A stretch of DNA of 64,000 nucleotides, taken from positions 1 to 64,000 of the forward strand of contig NZ_RBTP01000040.1 in NCBI RefSeq assembly GCF_003702045.1, given 5' to 3'. Positions 42,572 through 52,121 of this stretch are shown here, piece after piece. The DNA is from Pseudomonas viridiflava. GTDB lineage: Bacteria > Pseudomonadota > Gammaproteobacteria > Pseudomonadales > Pseudomonadaceae. Positions within the stretch are counted from its first letter, which is position 1. Each line of letters opens with the position of its first letter. The translations under genes were made by a program, and so were the position numbers. Under the pieces are notes generated by a model that searched no databases, had not been told where the DNA came from, and saw only the letters and a list, made by a program, of their open reading frames with translations.

Positions 42572-42790
42572 ACCGTTTCCTGATGCGTTGCTGGTGCGCT
42601 GAAGATGAAGACGCGGTCTGCGCCGGTCCGATGCTTCAGACAGGCGCCGCACGCCGTCGTTCGTTGTGGACCTGTTGCATCGAAGGTTGTGCGCACCAGT
42701 TGGCAGAAGGAGCGGCAGACGACCCTGTTTTGCAGCCAAAAACCGGCAGAACGGCTTTAAAGTCTTTTTTGGTAATGTGTATCAGGCGCT

Positions 42791-42809
42791 AATAAGAATC
42801 TGTACTATT
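42791..42809 (+). promoter_or_regulatory. Weak Fur-box-like sequence
   Basis: AATAAGAATCTGTACTATT, 60 bases before the siderophore receptor start, has partly symmetric ends (AATAR...YTATT) and about 10 of 19 positions in common with the Fur consensus. It is the only AT-rich candidate in this promoter. Confidence 0.3.
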
Positions 42810-42868
42810 CGCGAAAAAATCCTGCCGGTTCCTATGGGTACCGGTTTTTTGCCAAGGGCTGCACATCG

Positions 42869-44992
42869 ATGCGTCGTACCTTTCTGTCTCTTTGCGTCAT
42901 TCAAGCGATCTCCCCGTCTGCCTGGGCCGATCAGATCACTCCCTCTCCTTCATCAATCGAGTTGCAAAACATCGACATCCAGAGCGCGACGGATATCGAA
43001 ACCGCACAGGGACCTGTTCAAGGTTATCGGGCAACGCGGTCTGCCAGCGCGACCCGCACCGATACGTCGCTGCATGAGACCCCGCAGTCCATCAGTGTGG
43101 TAACCCGTGAAGCCGTTGAGGATATCGGTGCCACGCGCTTGCAGGATGCGTTGGATTACGCAGGGGGCGTCGGGCGGGCCAACAACTTCGGTGGCCAGGG
43201 CCTGACCACCTTTACCGTACGTGGCTTCACCACCGGCGAGTTCTATCGCAACGGTTTCCCGATCAATCGCGGTTACCCGAACATGCCGGACGCCAATGTC
43301 ATTGAGCGTCTGGAGGTGCTGCGCGGCCCTGCCACTACGCTTTACGGGCGCGGCGATCCAGGGGGAACGTTCAACGTGGTGTCCAAGCAGCCGCTGGCCG
43401 AGCGCTCCGTCACGCTGGGCAGTCAGCTCAATGATCAGGGTATGAAGCGCGGCACGCTGGATGCGTCCGGTCCGCTGGACGATGAAGGACGGTTTGCCTA
43501 TCGCCTGAACGTAGTGGGCGAGGGCGGCGATACGTTTCGCGATCACGTCGAAACCGAACGCTACGGTGTGGCGCCGGTCTTGAGCTGGCAGGTCGATGAC
43601 GCCACGCGCATCACGTTCGAAGGCGATTTCATGCGCAACAACGCGCCGCTGGACCGCGGCCTGACACGTTATCCCGCGCAGACTCGCACGGCTTCCCGTG
43701 ACACGTTCTTCGGTGAGAAAGATGCGGGCAAACTGCACAACGACAACAACATGGCGCAGATCCGCTTCGACCACGACCTGAATGCCGACTGGAAACTGGG
43801 CGGCGGCATCCAGATGCTCGACGGCTCGCTCAAAGGCGACGCCATTGAAGCCAACGGCCTGGCAGCCGACGGGCGCACGCTGGGGCGCAACTTCAACTAC
43901 CGCAAACTGGAATGGACTGATCGTGACGTGCAGTTGAACGTCACCGGGCATTTCGCCACGGGAACGTTCGACCACACATTGCTGGCGGGTGTGGAGTACG
44001 AAGACTACGACTACAAGTCCATCATCCGACGCTCCAGCGGTGCGGTGAATGCCTACACCATCGATATTTTCGATCCGGTTTACGGAAAGGCCCGTCCGGC
44101 GCTGACCCGCACCACCACCAACGACAAGGAAAACCTCAAGACCTACGCGGCCTTTGTGCAGGATCAGGTGGCCCTGACCGAGCGCATGAAGCTGCTGGCA
44201 GGCGTGCGTTTCGAGCGTTTTGAACACGACTACGACACGTTCGGCGTCGGCGTGCCGTTCACCAATAGCGACAACGCCGTGACCCCGCGTCTCGGCCTGA
44301 CCTATGACCTGACCGACACCGTGGCGGTTTACGCCAACACGGCGCGCTCTTTCAAACCCAATACGGGCGCGAGCCGTCTGGGCGGAGGCTTCAAGGCGGA
44401 GGAGGGTAAATCCTACGAGGTGGGCGTCAAGTGGGAAGCGCTGGACCGTCAGTTGAGTGTCGATGCCGCGCTGTATCAGATCGAGAAGCAGAACGTGCTG
44501 ACCACCGACCCGGTCGATTCCACCTTCAGTGTGGCGGCGGGTGAAGTGCGCAGTCGAGGCCTGGACCTGAACGTGGTCGGCAACCTGACGCCGGAATGGC
44601 GCGTGATGGGCAGTTATGCCTATGTCGATGCCGAAGTCACCAAAGACAACACCCTGCGCTCGGGCACCCGCCTGCTGAACATCCCGGAGCAGACCTTCAG
44701 CCTGTTGAACGTCTATGAATTCCAGGAGGGTGCGCTACGCGGCCTGGGTCTGGGCGCTGGCGGGCGTTATGTCGATCAGCGTGCCGGGCAGACCGCCAAT
44801 ACCGCGTTCTCGATGGACAGCTATACCGTGTTCGATCTGCTGGCCTTTTATAAGGTCAACGAGCATGTGAAGCTCAACCTGGATGTGAAGAACCTCTTCA
44901 ACACCGAGTATGAAGAAGGCGCCTTCGGCAACGTGTATGCCTACCCAGGCGCCCCGCGCACGGTGCAGGTCGGGATTGCCTACACCCTTTAA
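42869..44992 (+). CDS. TonB-dependent siderophore receptor
   Basis: A 707-residue outer-membrane receptor. A signal peptide of about 20 residues is followed by a plug domain (about 60-165) with the family blocks ETPQSISVVTRE and VRGFTTGEFYRNGFPINRG and the LRGPATTLYGRGDPGGTFNVVSK stretch. A 22-strand barrel ends in an aromatic-containing YTL C-terminus. The NLFNTEYEEGAFGN segment near the end is characteristic of the FhuA/FpvA-like class. No N-terminal signalling (STN) domain is visible, so it should not act through a sigma/anti-sigma pair. The siderophore cannot be named. Confidence 0.92.
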   Translation: MRRTFLSLCVIQAISPSAWADQITPSPSSIELQNIDIQSATDIETAQGPVQGYRATRSASATRTDTSLHETPQSISVVTREAVEDIGATRLQDALDYAGGVGRANNFGGQGLTTFTVRGFTTGEFYRNGFPINRGYPNMPDANVIERLEVLRGPATTLYGRGDPGGTFNVVSKQPLAERSVTLGSQLNDQGMKRGTLDASGPLDDEGRFAYRLNVVGEGGDTFRDHVETERYGVAPVLSWQVDDATRITFEGDFMRNNAPLDRGLTRYPAQTRTASRDTFFGEKDAGKLHNDNNMAQIRFDHDLNADWKLGGGIQMLDGSLKGDAIEANGLAADGRTLGRNFNYRKLEWTDRDVQLNVTGHFATGTFDHTLLAGVEYEDYDYKSIIRRSSGAVNAYTIDIFDPVYGKARPALTRTTTNDKENLKTYAAFVQDQVALTERMKLLAGVRFERFEHDYDTFGVGVPFTNSDNAVTPRLGLTYDLTDTVAVYANTARSFKPNTGASRLGGGFKAEEGKSYEVGVKWEALDRQLSVDAALYQIEKQNVLTTDPVDSTFSVAAGEVRSRGLDLNVVGNLTPEWRVMGSYAYVDAEVTKDNTLRSGTRLLNIPEQTFSLLNVYEFQEGALRGLGLGAGGRYVDQRAGQTANTAFSMDSYTVFDLLAFYKVNEHVKLNLDVKNLFNTEYEEGAFGNVYAYPGAPRTVQVGIAYTL

Positions 44993-45009
44993 GCGTTAAA
45001 CGACCGCGA

Positions 45010-45966
45010 TCAGGCGAACACCCTGATCGGCAACCCCGCATGCCAGGCCTGGATGTTTTCGATCATCAGGCTGTAGAAGGTCTGGTAGTTGTTGTCGGTG
45101 ACATAGCCGATATGCGGGGTCGCCAGCACGTTGTCCAGCGTGCGGAACGGGTGATTTTCCGGGAGCGGTTCGACGTCGAACACGTCCAGCGCGGCACCGG
45201 CGATCCGGCGTTGTTGCAGGGTTTCGATCAGCGCAGCTTCGTCGATGATCGGCCCGCGAGACGTGTTGACGATGAACGCGCCAGGCTTCATCCAGCCTAG
45301 CGCTTGGGTATCCACCAGCCCACGGCTACGGTCGCTGAGCACCAGATGCACCGACAGCACATCGGCCTGCTCGAACAATGCCTGCTTGCTGACATAGGTC
45401 ACGCCACATTCGGCGGCGGCCTCGGGCGTCAGGTTCTGGCTCCAGGCGATCACCTTCATGCCGAACGCCTGACCGTAGCGCGCAATCCACTTGCCGATAC
45501 TGCCCAATCCCAGGATCCCCAGCGTCTTGCCGTGCAAGTCGCCACCCAGCCCGACCTGCCAATGACCGGCGCGCAGCGAATTGGCTTCGGCCACCAGATT
45601 GCGTGTGATGCCCATGATCAGCGCCCAGGTCAGCTCCGGCGCTGCATGCTTGTAGCTGTCGGTACCGCACACTGTGATGTTCAGCCGCTTGGCAGCCGCC
45701 ACGTCGATGGCGGCATTGCGCATGCCGCCGGTGGTAAGCAGCTTGAGGCGTGGCAGCTGGCTGAGCAGGGCATCGTCGAACAGCGTCCGCTCGCGCATCA
45801 CGCAGATGATGTCGAAGTCTTTCAGGCGCTGGACCATAGTGGCGGTCTCGGCAGGGAAATCATGCAGGAAGCTGACGTCGCCAATCGCGCCGAGTGGCGA
45901 CCAGTCCACCACATCGCTGGCCACGTTCTGCCAGTCATCAAGCACTGCAATGGTCAATCGGGTCAT
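45010..45966 (-). CDS. D-2-hydroxyacid dehydrogenase family protein
   Basis: A 318-residue NAD(P)-dependent oxidoreductase. The Rossmann motif is GLGSIG (about residues 152-157). The catalytic triad consists of Arg in VNTSRGP, Glu in DVFDVEPLP and His in ATPHIGY. AAGGAG precedes the ATG at 45966 by 10 bases. The substrate is unknown; glycerate, hydroxypyruvate or a related 2-hydroxyacid is plausible given the sugar-acid genes nearby. It follows the DUF1345 gene by 37 bases on the same strand. Confidence 0.9.
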   Translation of the reverse strand: MTRLTIAVLDDWQNVASDVVDWSPLGAIGDVSFLHDFPAETATMVQRLKDFDIICVMRERTLFDDALLSQLPRLKLLTTGGMRNAAIDVAAAKRLNITVCGTDSYKHAAPELTWALIMGITRNLVAEANSLRAGHWQVGLGGDLHGKTLGILGLGSIGKWIARYGQAFGMKVIAWSQNLTPEAAAECGVTYVSKQALFEQADVLSVHLVLSDRSRGLVDTQALGWMKPGAFIVNTSRGPIIDEAALIETLQQRRIAGAALDVFDVEPLPENHPFRTLDNVLATPHIGYVTDNNYQTFYSLMIENIQAWHAGLPIRVFA

Positions 45967-46003
45967 GAGTAGTGGTCTCCTTGGGCAGGTTCGGAGAAAG
46001 CGG

Positions 46004-46657
46004 CTAGTCGAACAGGCTGGCCGCGATGTTGATCGAGAACCCCAGAATAGCCGTGTTGAACACGAAGCAGATCAGCGACTGGGCCAGCACGATCCGGCGC
46101 ATCTGACGGGTTGCCACGCCGACATCGGAGGTCTGCACCGCAACGCTCAAGGTGAACGAGAAATACAGAAAGTCCCAGTAATCGGGGTGCTTTTCCCCGC
46201 CAGCGAATGAAAGGGCCGGCTCTTTACTGGTCGACGTATAGAACAGGCGGGCGTAATGCAGGCTGAACACGACGCCGATCAGCAGCCACGAACCAATCAC
46301 GGTGACGCCGGTGAACGCGTGGTGCAGTAATTGAGCATGCGGCGAAAGGCCTTTGGTGCCAGCAATTTCAACGATGATGGCGGCCAGGCTGGCCAGTGCA
46401 GCGATGGACACGGTCACCAGAATCGCGCCGGCATTCTCGTCTTCCATCATGGCGATGCGCTGCACATCGCTCGCATCGCTGCGCAGAGTGCGGATAAAGA
46501 TGAGGATCAGGTAGAGCCAGACGCCCAGGTCCCAGCCAATGAGCAGATTCTGGGTGATTCTGGCGTCGGGAAGCACCCAGGCGGACGCAATACCACAGGT
46601 CAGGCCCACGAGGGCGGCGATGGTCAAGCGGGGGCGGGTATGAACGAGATGGCGCAT
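46004..46657 (-). CDS. DUF1345 membrane protein
   Basis: A 217-residue protein with five or so membrane spans. Features typical of DUF1345 are the ARLFYTS segment and the [24 protein letters not shown] block. Function is unknown. It lies between glucarate dehydratase, from which it is separated by a terminator, and the hydroxyacid dehydrogenase, with which it may share a transcript. Confidence 0.85.
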   Translation of the reverse strand: MRHLVHTRPRLTIAALVGLTCGIASAWVLPDARITQNLLIGWDLGVWLYLILIFIRTLRSDASDVQRIAMMEDENAGAILVTVSIAALASLAAIIVEIAGTKGLSPHAQLLHHAFTGVTVIGSWLLIGVVFSLHYARLFYTSTSKEPALSFAGGEKHPDYWDFLYFSFTLSVAVQTSDVGVATRQMRRIVLAQSLICFVFNTAILGFSINIAASLFD

Positions 46658-46714
46658 GCGGGCTAGTCGTTACTGATTGTTGCAAGACAGTATCACGAGG
46701 CAGCGCGAAGCGAG

Positions 46715-46745
46715 AAAAAACGGCGCGCAAGGGGGTTGCGCGCCG
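46715..46745 (-). terminator. Rho-independent terminator after gudD
   Basis: CGGCGCGCAA pairs with TTGCGCGCCG around five G. On the minus strand it is followed by six T. It is 43 bases past the gudD stop. Confidence 0.9.
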
Positions 46746-46788
46746 TGTGCCAACACTGTGGCGAGTGTTTGAAACAGGTGAAAGCGGT

Positions 46789-48141
46789 TCAGCGCACCAG
46801 GCAGGGCTGCTTGTTGTTGAATGTCCAGTCCGGGATCAGAAACTGCATGGCCACGGCATCGTTACGTGCGCCCAGCCCCATGCCTTTATAGAGCTCGTGT
46901 GCCTTGGCCAACTGATCCATGTCCAGCTCAACGCCCAGGCCGGCCTTTTTCGGCACCTCGACCTTGCCGCCAACGATCTGCAAAGGTGCCTTGGTCAGGC
47001 GCTGGCCGTCCTGCCAGATCCAGTGGGTGTCGATGGCGGTGATGTTGCCCGGCGCAGCGGCGGCCACGTGGGTGAACATCGCCAGCGAGATGTCGAAGTG
47101 GTTGTTGGAATGCGAGCCCCAGGTCAGCCCCCACTCGTTGCACATCTGCGCGACACGCACCGAGCCTTGCATGGTCCAGAAGTGCGGGTCGGCCAGCGGG
47201 ATGTCCACCGATTGCAACTGAATGGCGTGACCCATCTCGCGCCAGTCGGTGGCGATCATGTTGGTGGCCGTCTTCAGGCCCGTGGCGCGGCGAAACTCGG
47301 CCATCACTTCGCGACCGGAGAAGCCGTTTTCCGCGCCGCACGGGTCTTCGGCGTACGCCAATACATGATGCTGATCGCGGCACAGGCGGATGGCTTCTTT
47401 GAGCGACCACGCGCCGTTGGGATCCAGGGTAATGCGCGCGTCGGGGAAGCGTTCGGCCAGCGCCGTGACCGCCTCGATTTCTTCGTCGCCACGCAGCACG
47501 CCGCCCTTGAGCTTGAAGTCCTGAAAGCCATAACGCTGATGCGCCGCTTCAGCCAGGCGTACTACCGCCTCAGGCGTCAGAGCGACCTCATGGCGCAGAC
47601 GGAACCAGTCGTTGTCGGCGTCCGCTTCGCTGCGATAGGCCAGATCGGTCTTGTTCTGATCGCCGACGTAGAACAGATAACCCAGCATCTCTACTTGGTC
47701 GCGCTGCTGGCCTTCCCCCAACAAGGCGGCGACGGGCACGTCCAGATGCTGGCCAAGCAGGTCGAGCAGGGCGGCTTCCAGCGCGGTGACCGCGTGAATG
47801 GTGATGCGCAGGTCGAAGGTCTGCTGGCCGCGACCGCCCGAGTCGCGTTCGGCGAAGGCCTTGCGCACGTCATTGAGGATCTTCTGGTACGTGCCGATGC
47901 TGCTGCCGACCACCAGCGAGCGTGCGTCTTCCAGTGTCTGGCGAATCAGGTCACCGCCCGGCACTTCGCCAACGCCGGTATGTCCAGCGTTGTCCTTGAG
48001 GATCACGATATTGCGGGTGAAGTAAGGACCGTGCGCGCCGCTGAGGTTGAGCAGCATGTCGTCGTGGCCCGCTACCGGCACAACCTGCATCTCGGTGATG
48101 ACAGGGGCCTTGGCAGTGATGTTGGAATGCTGAGCGTTCAT
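46789..48141 (-). CDS. gudD: Glucarate dehydratase
   Basis: A 450-residue enolase-superfamily enzyme that removes water from D-glucarate to give 5-keto-4-deoxy-D-glucarate. Family signs are the N-terminal capping domain ([19 protein letters not shown]), the KLKGG loop with the catalytic lysine of the KxK motif, metal ligands in LDPNGAWSL and AYAEDPCG, and the C-terminal His in [21 protein letters not shown] precedes the start. It is downstream of the transporter gene with 37 bases between, forming a gudP-gudD operon, and is closed by a strong terminator. Confidence 0.95.
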   Translation of the reverse strand: MNAQHSNITAKAPVITEMQVVPVAGHDDMLLNLSGAHGPYFTRNIVILKDNAGHTGVGEVPGGDLIRQTLEDARSLVVGSSIGTYQKILNDVRKAFAERDSGGRGQQTFDLRITIHAVTALEAALLDLLGQHLDVPVAALLGEGQQRDQVEMLGYLFYVGDQNKTDLAYRSEADADNDWFRLRHEVALTPEAVVRLAEAAHQRYGFQDFKLKGGVLRGDEEIEAVTALAERFPDARITLDPNGAWSLKEAIRLCRDQHHVLAYAEDPCGAENGFSGREVMAEFRRATGLKTATNMIATDWREMGHAIQLQSVDIPLADPHFWTMQGSVRVAQMCNEWGLTWGSHSNNHFDISLAMFTHVAAAAPGNITAIDTHWIWQDGQRLTKAPLQIVGGKVEVPKKAGLGVELDMDQLAKAHELYKGMGLGARNDAVAMQFLIPDWTFNNKQPCLVR

Positions 48142-48178
48142 GGTGAAATCCTTAGCGAAATTGTTGTTGGAATGAGCG

Positions 48179-49525
48179 TCAGTGAGTGGCAGGCGTTTGC
48201 ACGGCAGCGACCGGTGTCGAGCCGGGCTTTGGCGTGTTGCGGGCGGCGAACACGATGACTGCGGCGATCAGCGAGGTGGCGGTCAACCCATAAAGTCCGC
48301 CCTGGATCGAGCCCGTATGCTCTTCCAGCAGGCCGAAGGTGGTCGGCGCCACGAAGCCGCCAAGATTGCCCACCGAGTTGATCAGCGCGATCACCGCAGC
48401 GGCAATGCGAGCGTCCAGGTACGCCTGGGGAATCGGCCAGAACAATGACGAAGCCGATTTGAAGCCCAGCGCCGCGAAGCAAATGGCAACGAAGGCAAAG
48501 ATAGGGCTGCCGGTGGTGGACATGAACATCCCCGCAGCGGCGATCAACAGCGCAGCGGCAACCCAGGCCTGCTGGCGCTTCCACTTGGCCGACAGGGTGG
48601 CGAAGGCGTACATGCCGATGATCGATAGCAGCCAGGGGATGGAGTTGAACATGCCGACTTCGAAATCGGTCAGGCTGCCCATCTTTCTGATGATGCTCGG
48701 CAGCCAGAAGGTCGCCGCGTAGATGGTCAATTGAATAAAGAAGTAGATCACGCAGAACAGAATGATCTGACCGTCCTTGAGCAGCTTGCCGATGGACGCC
48801 TTGACCGGCGTGGCGGCTTCGCGAGCGGCCTGTTCGGCGTCGATGGCATTGACCAGTGCGTCCTGTTCCTCGCGGGTCAGCCACTTGGCATCGTGCGGTT
48901 TGGAGTCCAGCCAGAACCAGACGAAGAAGCACAGGCCCACCGAGAACAGGCCTTCGATGAAGTACATCCACTGCCAGCCTTTCATGCCGAAGCCGGTGAT
49001 CTGCAACAGCAGGCCGGACAGCGGGCCGGAAATCAGCGACGCGATGGCCGAGCCGCTGAGAAAGATGGCAATCGCCTTGCCACGCTCGACGCCAGGCAGC
49101 CAGCGGGTGAAGTAGTAGATCACGCCAGGAAAGAAACCGGCCTCGGCCACACCCAACAGAAAACGCAGGATGTAGAAGTGGGTTTCGTTCTGAATGAAGG
49201 CCATGCAGGAGGCGACCAGGCCCCAGGTGAGCATGATTCGCGTCAGCCAGATACGTGCGCCGACTTTCTGTAACAGGATATTGGAAGGGACCTCGAACAA
49301 CGCATAGCCGATGAAGAACAGCCCGGCACCCAGGCCATAGGCCGCAGCACCGATGCCCAGATCGTGCTCCATATGCGAACGCACGAAGCCGATGTTTACC
49401 CGGTCGATGTAGTTGACGATGAACATGATGACGAAAAGCGGCAGGACATGACGTTTGACTTTCGAGACGGCTGAACTCAGGACCGAATCTGCGCCGTTGG
49501 CCATCCCGGAATTGGATGTGCTCAC
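48179..49525 (-). CDS. gudP: Glucarate/galactarate MFS transporter
   Basis: A 448-residue permease of the anion:cation symporter (phthalate permease) family. Twelve spans begin at about residue 27 ([22 protein letters not shown], a typical family signature), and a large cytoplasmic loop in the middle contains [14 protein letters not shown]. The start is taken as GTG at 49525 because GGGAG lies eight bases ahead; a GTG five codons earlier overlaps that site. It should import D-glucarate or galactarate for gudD. It is divergent from the FadR-type regulator. Confidence 0.92.
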   Translation of the reverse strand: MSTSNSGMANGADSVLSSAVSKVKRHVLPLFVIMFIVNYIDRVNIGFVRSHMEHDLGIGAAAYGLGAGLFFIGYALFEVPSNILLQKVGARIWLTRIMLTWGLVASCMAFIQNETHFYILRFLLGVAEAGFFPGVIYYFTRWLPGVERGKAIAIFLSGSAIASLISGPLSGLLLQITGFGMKGWQWMYFIEGLFSVGLCFFVWFWLDSKPHDAKWLTREEQDALVNAIDAEQAAREAATPVKASIGKLLKDGQIILFCVIYFFIQLTIYAATFWLPSIIRKMGSLTDFEVGMFNSIPWLLSIIGMYAFATLSAKWKRQQAWVAAALLIAAAGMFMSTTGSPIFAFVAICFAALGFKSASSLFWPIPQAYLDARIAAAVIALINSVGNLGGFVAPTTFGLLEEHTGSIQGGLYGLTATSLIAAVIVFAARNTPKPGSTPVAAVQTPATH

Positions 49526-49982
49526 AGTTGAATCTCCCACTCGTTGTTTTTATGCGGGTCTGTGCGAGGTGTGTCCCTCGCATTGTCGGTCATCATACAA
49601 GTAAGGCGAGCGTGCGCAAGCCCCTTGAGAGGGGCTATCGTCATAAATTTTCGCGGCTGGCGACGAAAGGTTTAAGCGTTGGGTTCAGGGCTTGATCAGC
49701 CTGTAAATCACTTTATCGCTTGTATTCAAGGATTTAAGCCTGACTGGTGGCGCTGGGTAAGGCGGGCGTGCGCTATTTTTTTGGTCTGGCCGCAAGAGAA
49801 CAAGCACAACAAAAAAAGGGTGTAAGTTTTGACAGCTACAGGCGACTTGTAATACAAGTCAGACAAGTTCCAGTGGCGTTAAAACGCAGGCCCCAGCGCC
49901 TCGGTCAGCCCGGCCGTTGCGTTGCGGGTTCGCTAAAGGCCCCACAATCAGACAAGCGCCAGATACGTTCAGGACAACCCTC
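49526..49982. other. Divergent regulatory region between gudP and the FadR-type regulator
   Basis: About 460 bases without a gene. It contains a perfect operator-like inverted repeat at 49844-49860, a one-mismatch version on the minus strand (49590-49600, reading TTGTATGATGA), a CTTG-TATT-CAAG palindrome at 49719-49730 and a hairpin GCCCCT-TGAG-AGGGGC at 49620-49635. Together these suggest a regulated divergent promoter. Confidence 0.6.
49844..49860. promoter_or_regulatory. FadR/GntR-type operator
   Basis: GACTTGT-AAT-ACAAGTC, a perfect 7-bp inverted repeat. Its centre TTGTAATACAA fits the FadR-subfamily consensus TNGTNNNACNA exactly. It lies 123 bases before the FadR-type gene that starts at 49983, in the region shared with gudP. 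Confidence 0.75.
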
Positions 49983-50702
49983 ATGCAAGAACCTTCAAGC
50001 ACCGCGCCCAAACGCCGTCAGCACAGTCTGGCCACCGATCTGGTCACGGAATTGAGCCAGCGCATCCTGCTCGGGAAGATCGCGCCGGGTGAAAAGCTGC
50101 CGTCGGAAAATCAGATTGTCCGGGAGCACGGTGTCAGTCGCACGGTGGTGCGCGAGGCGATTTCCAAGTTGCAGGCATCGGGGCTGGTGGTGACCCATCA
50201 CGGCATCGGCACCTTCGTGCTGGAGCGTGGCGACCAGACCGGGCTGCGCCTGAAAGTCGAAACGGTGTCCAGGGTGCGGGACATCATAGAACTGCGCATC
50301 GGTCTGGAAACCCAGGCCGTGGCGCTGGCGGCGGTACGACGCACCGACGAGCAACTGGCTGCCATGCGCCAGGCACTGGACGATTATCAGGACCTGCTGG
50401 CCAGCGAAGACAGCTGTGTAGAGGCTGACAAACGCTTCCACATGCTGATTGCCGAAGCCACCGGTAACCCGTATTTCATGGAGATCATGCAGCACTTGGG
50501 CAGCGCGATCATTCCGCGCAGCCGCATCGCCTCAAGCGAGCGGGCCGGAAACACGCTGGCGCATCAAGGCTATCTGGCCAATCTGGAACACGAAGCACTG
50601 CTCAGCGCCATCCGCCGCAAAGACCCCGACGCGGCGAGGGCGGCGATGTGGACACACCTGAGCAACAGCCGGGAGCGTCTGGTGCCGCTGGAAGAGTCTT
50701 AA
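49983..50702 (+). CDS. FadR-subfamily (GntR) transcriptional regulator
   Basis: A 239-residue repressor. The N-terminal winged helix (about residues 12-80) contains KLPSENQIVREHGVSRTVVREAISKLQASGLV, and the C-terminal all-helical FCD ligand domain (about 95-220) contains the metal-ligand-type residues in EADKRFHMLIAEATGN and NLEHEALLSAI. The protein is divergent from gudP, and a consensus operator lies in between, so it most likely represses the glucarate genes and itself until glucarate or a derivative binds. The start at 49983 is the ATG closest to the DNA-binding domain. Confidence 0.92.
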   Translation: MQEPSSTAPKRRQHSLATDLVTELSQRILLGKIAPGEKLPSENQIVREHGVSRTVVREAISKLQASGLVVTHHGIGTFVLERGDQTGLRLKVETVSRVRDIIELRIGLETQAVALAAVRRTDEQLAAMRQALDDYQDLLASEDSCVEADKRFHMLIAEATGNPYFMEIMQHLGSAIIPRSRIASSERAGNTLAHQGYLANLEHEALLSAIRRKDPDAARAAMWTHLSNSRERLVPLEES

Positions 50703-51853
50703 TTCGCTACGTTGAGCACACCCAGCATCAATTGCATTTGCCAATCGAAGTAGGGGTTGAAGGTCAGTCGCGAGTGAATCTTGCCCGGCTCCCGGTATCC
50801 CCAGTCTGAATACCACACCGTTTCACCCGCCGTGCACGTGGCGGTGTCCTCATCGGTCTGGCCGTTCCAGCAGATCCGTTGCGTGCCATTGATGCCGTAC
50901 AGGGGGTTGTCCGGTGAGAACACCAGGCCCATGTGCGAGAAACGGCTGATGCGGTAGTCCGGCAGGTAATCGGTGCGCACTTCAACCCTCGGCGTGCGCG
51001 CAGCCTGGGCGGGCAGGTCGCCGTACCAGACCAGGCGACTGTCAGGATGGCTGAAACGCTCATTGAAGGTGTCCAGCACGTAGGCGGTGTCCAGCACCGA
51101 GTCGTGTTGGGCAATGGCAATGAACACCGGTTTATCGTAACGGCGCTTGAGCAGGCGATTCTGGGCCAGGGCGCTGCTGCGGTAGAACTGGGCAAAACCG
51201 TTGGTGGGCACATTCATGTAGCGCAGCGGCGTTTGCATCGGGCGCAGACTGTCCTTGGGGGACGCCAGCAGCCACGGTTTTGCCCAACCGATCCAGGGCG
51301 TCAGCCAGGCATAACTGCTGTCCGAGCGAAAAGCGGGAGAGAACAGTAGCAGGCCGGCGACCTCGTCATGGTCATAGGCGTAGTCCAGTACGAGATTGGC
51401 CCCGGTCGAAAAACCACCCAGATACACCTTGGGTACGTCCTTTTCGAGCAGGCGAGCCTGCTCGCGTACCACCTGTTGCCACTGCTCAAGTGTGACCTTG
51501 AGCATGTCTTCAGGCCGGGTGCCGTGGCCGGGCAGCAGCACGGTGCGCACCAGATAACCCTGATCGGCCAGCCGTTGGCCGATGTCGTGAAACGACCAGG
51601 GCGAGTCACCCAGCCCGTGAACCAGCAACACGCCACCCTTCACGTCGCCGCTTGGTGTCCACTGTTGCGGCGCATTCCAGTTCAATTCGGCTTCATGGTC
51701 GGCGGTCTGGAAGGCACGCTGCGAACGGATCAGCTCACGCGTCTGCTCGCGGTAATCCTCGAAACCTCGGGTGGGGTCTTCACTCTCGGCCATTGAGGTA
51801 CACGCCGAAAGCGTGAGCAGGGACAGCAGGCTGGCGAGTCGGGATCTGATCAA
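50699..51853 (-). CDS. Alpha/beta hydrolase lipoprotein
   Basis: A hydrolase of about 384 residues with a lipoprotein signal (lipobox LSAC). The alpha/beta fold has the oxyanion region VHGLGDSPWSFHDIG, nucleophile elbow GFSTG, the acid probably in AQHDSVLD and the histidine in FSHMGL. The extra C-terminal part contains two cysteines (ICWNGQTDEDTATC). Both candidate starts are TTG (51853 with AAGG upstream, 51898 without). It overlaps the stop of the regulator gene by four bases, tail to tail. Substrate unknown; related proteins are annotated as esterases. Confidence 0.8.
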   Translation of the reverse strand: MIRSRLASLLSLLTLSACTSMAESEDPTRGFEDYREQTRELIRSQRAFQTADHEAELNWNAPQQWTPSGDVKGGVLLVHGLGDSPWSFHDIGQRLADQGYLVRTVLLPGHGTRPEDMLKVTLEQWQQVVREQARLLEKDVPKVYLGGFSTGANLVLDYAYDHDEVAGLLLFSPAFRSDSSYAWLTPWIGWAKPWLLASPKDSLRPMQTPLRYMNVPTNGFAQFYRSSALAQNRLLKRRYDKPVFIAIAQHDSVLDTAYVLDTFNERFSHPDSRLVWYGDLPAQAARTPRVEVRTDYLPDYRISRFSHMGLVFSPDNPLYGINGTQRICWNGQTDEDTATCTAGETVWYSDWGYREPGKIHSRLTFNPYFDWQMQLMLGVLNVAN

Positions 51854-52121
51854 GTTCTGAAAGCCTTGGGTTTGGCGAGTCTGGATTGGGTCATGCAAAT
51901 TACAGGGCTAAGGCAGCAAGCTGAAACTGTCCAATTTTAGGGAGGCAGTCCAGAGCGTGGGAACGATCACAAACCGTGGGAGACTGCTGGCTGCAAGGGC
52001 ACTATGCCATGCGCATCGCGCTCACCGGCCGTTTCAGGCACACTCCCTGCCTCAATAACTTCAACAAAATGTATCCGCATGTCTACTCACTCCAAGCCCC
52101 TCGTGGCACCGGGAGTTCTTC

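Noticed and set aside
46747..48258. Plus-strand open frame of 503 codons opposite gudD
   Set aside because: Antisense shadow; gudD has unambiguous catalytic motifs, a ribosome site and a terminator.
51973..52005. REP-like sequence (GTGGGAGACTGCTGGCTGCAAGG)
   Set aside because: Only the left part matches the REP pattern, and no inverted partner was found nearby.
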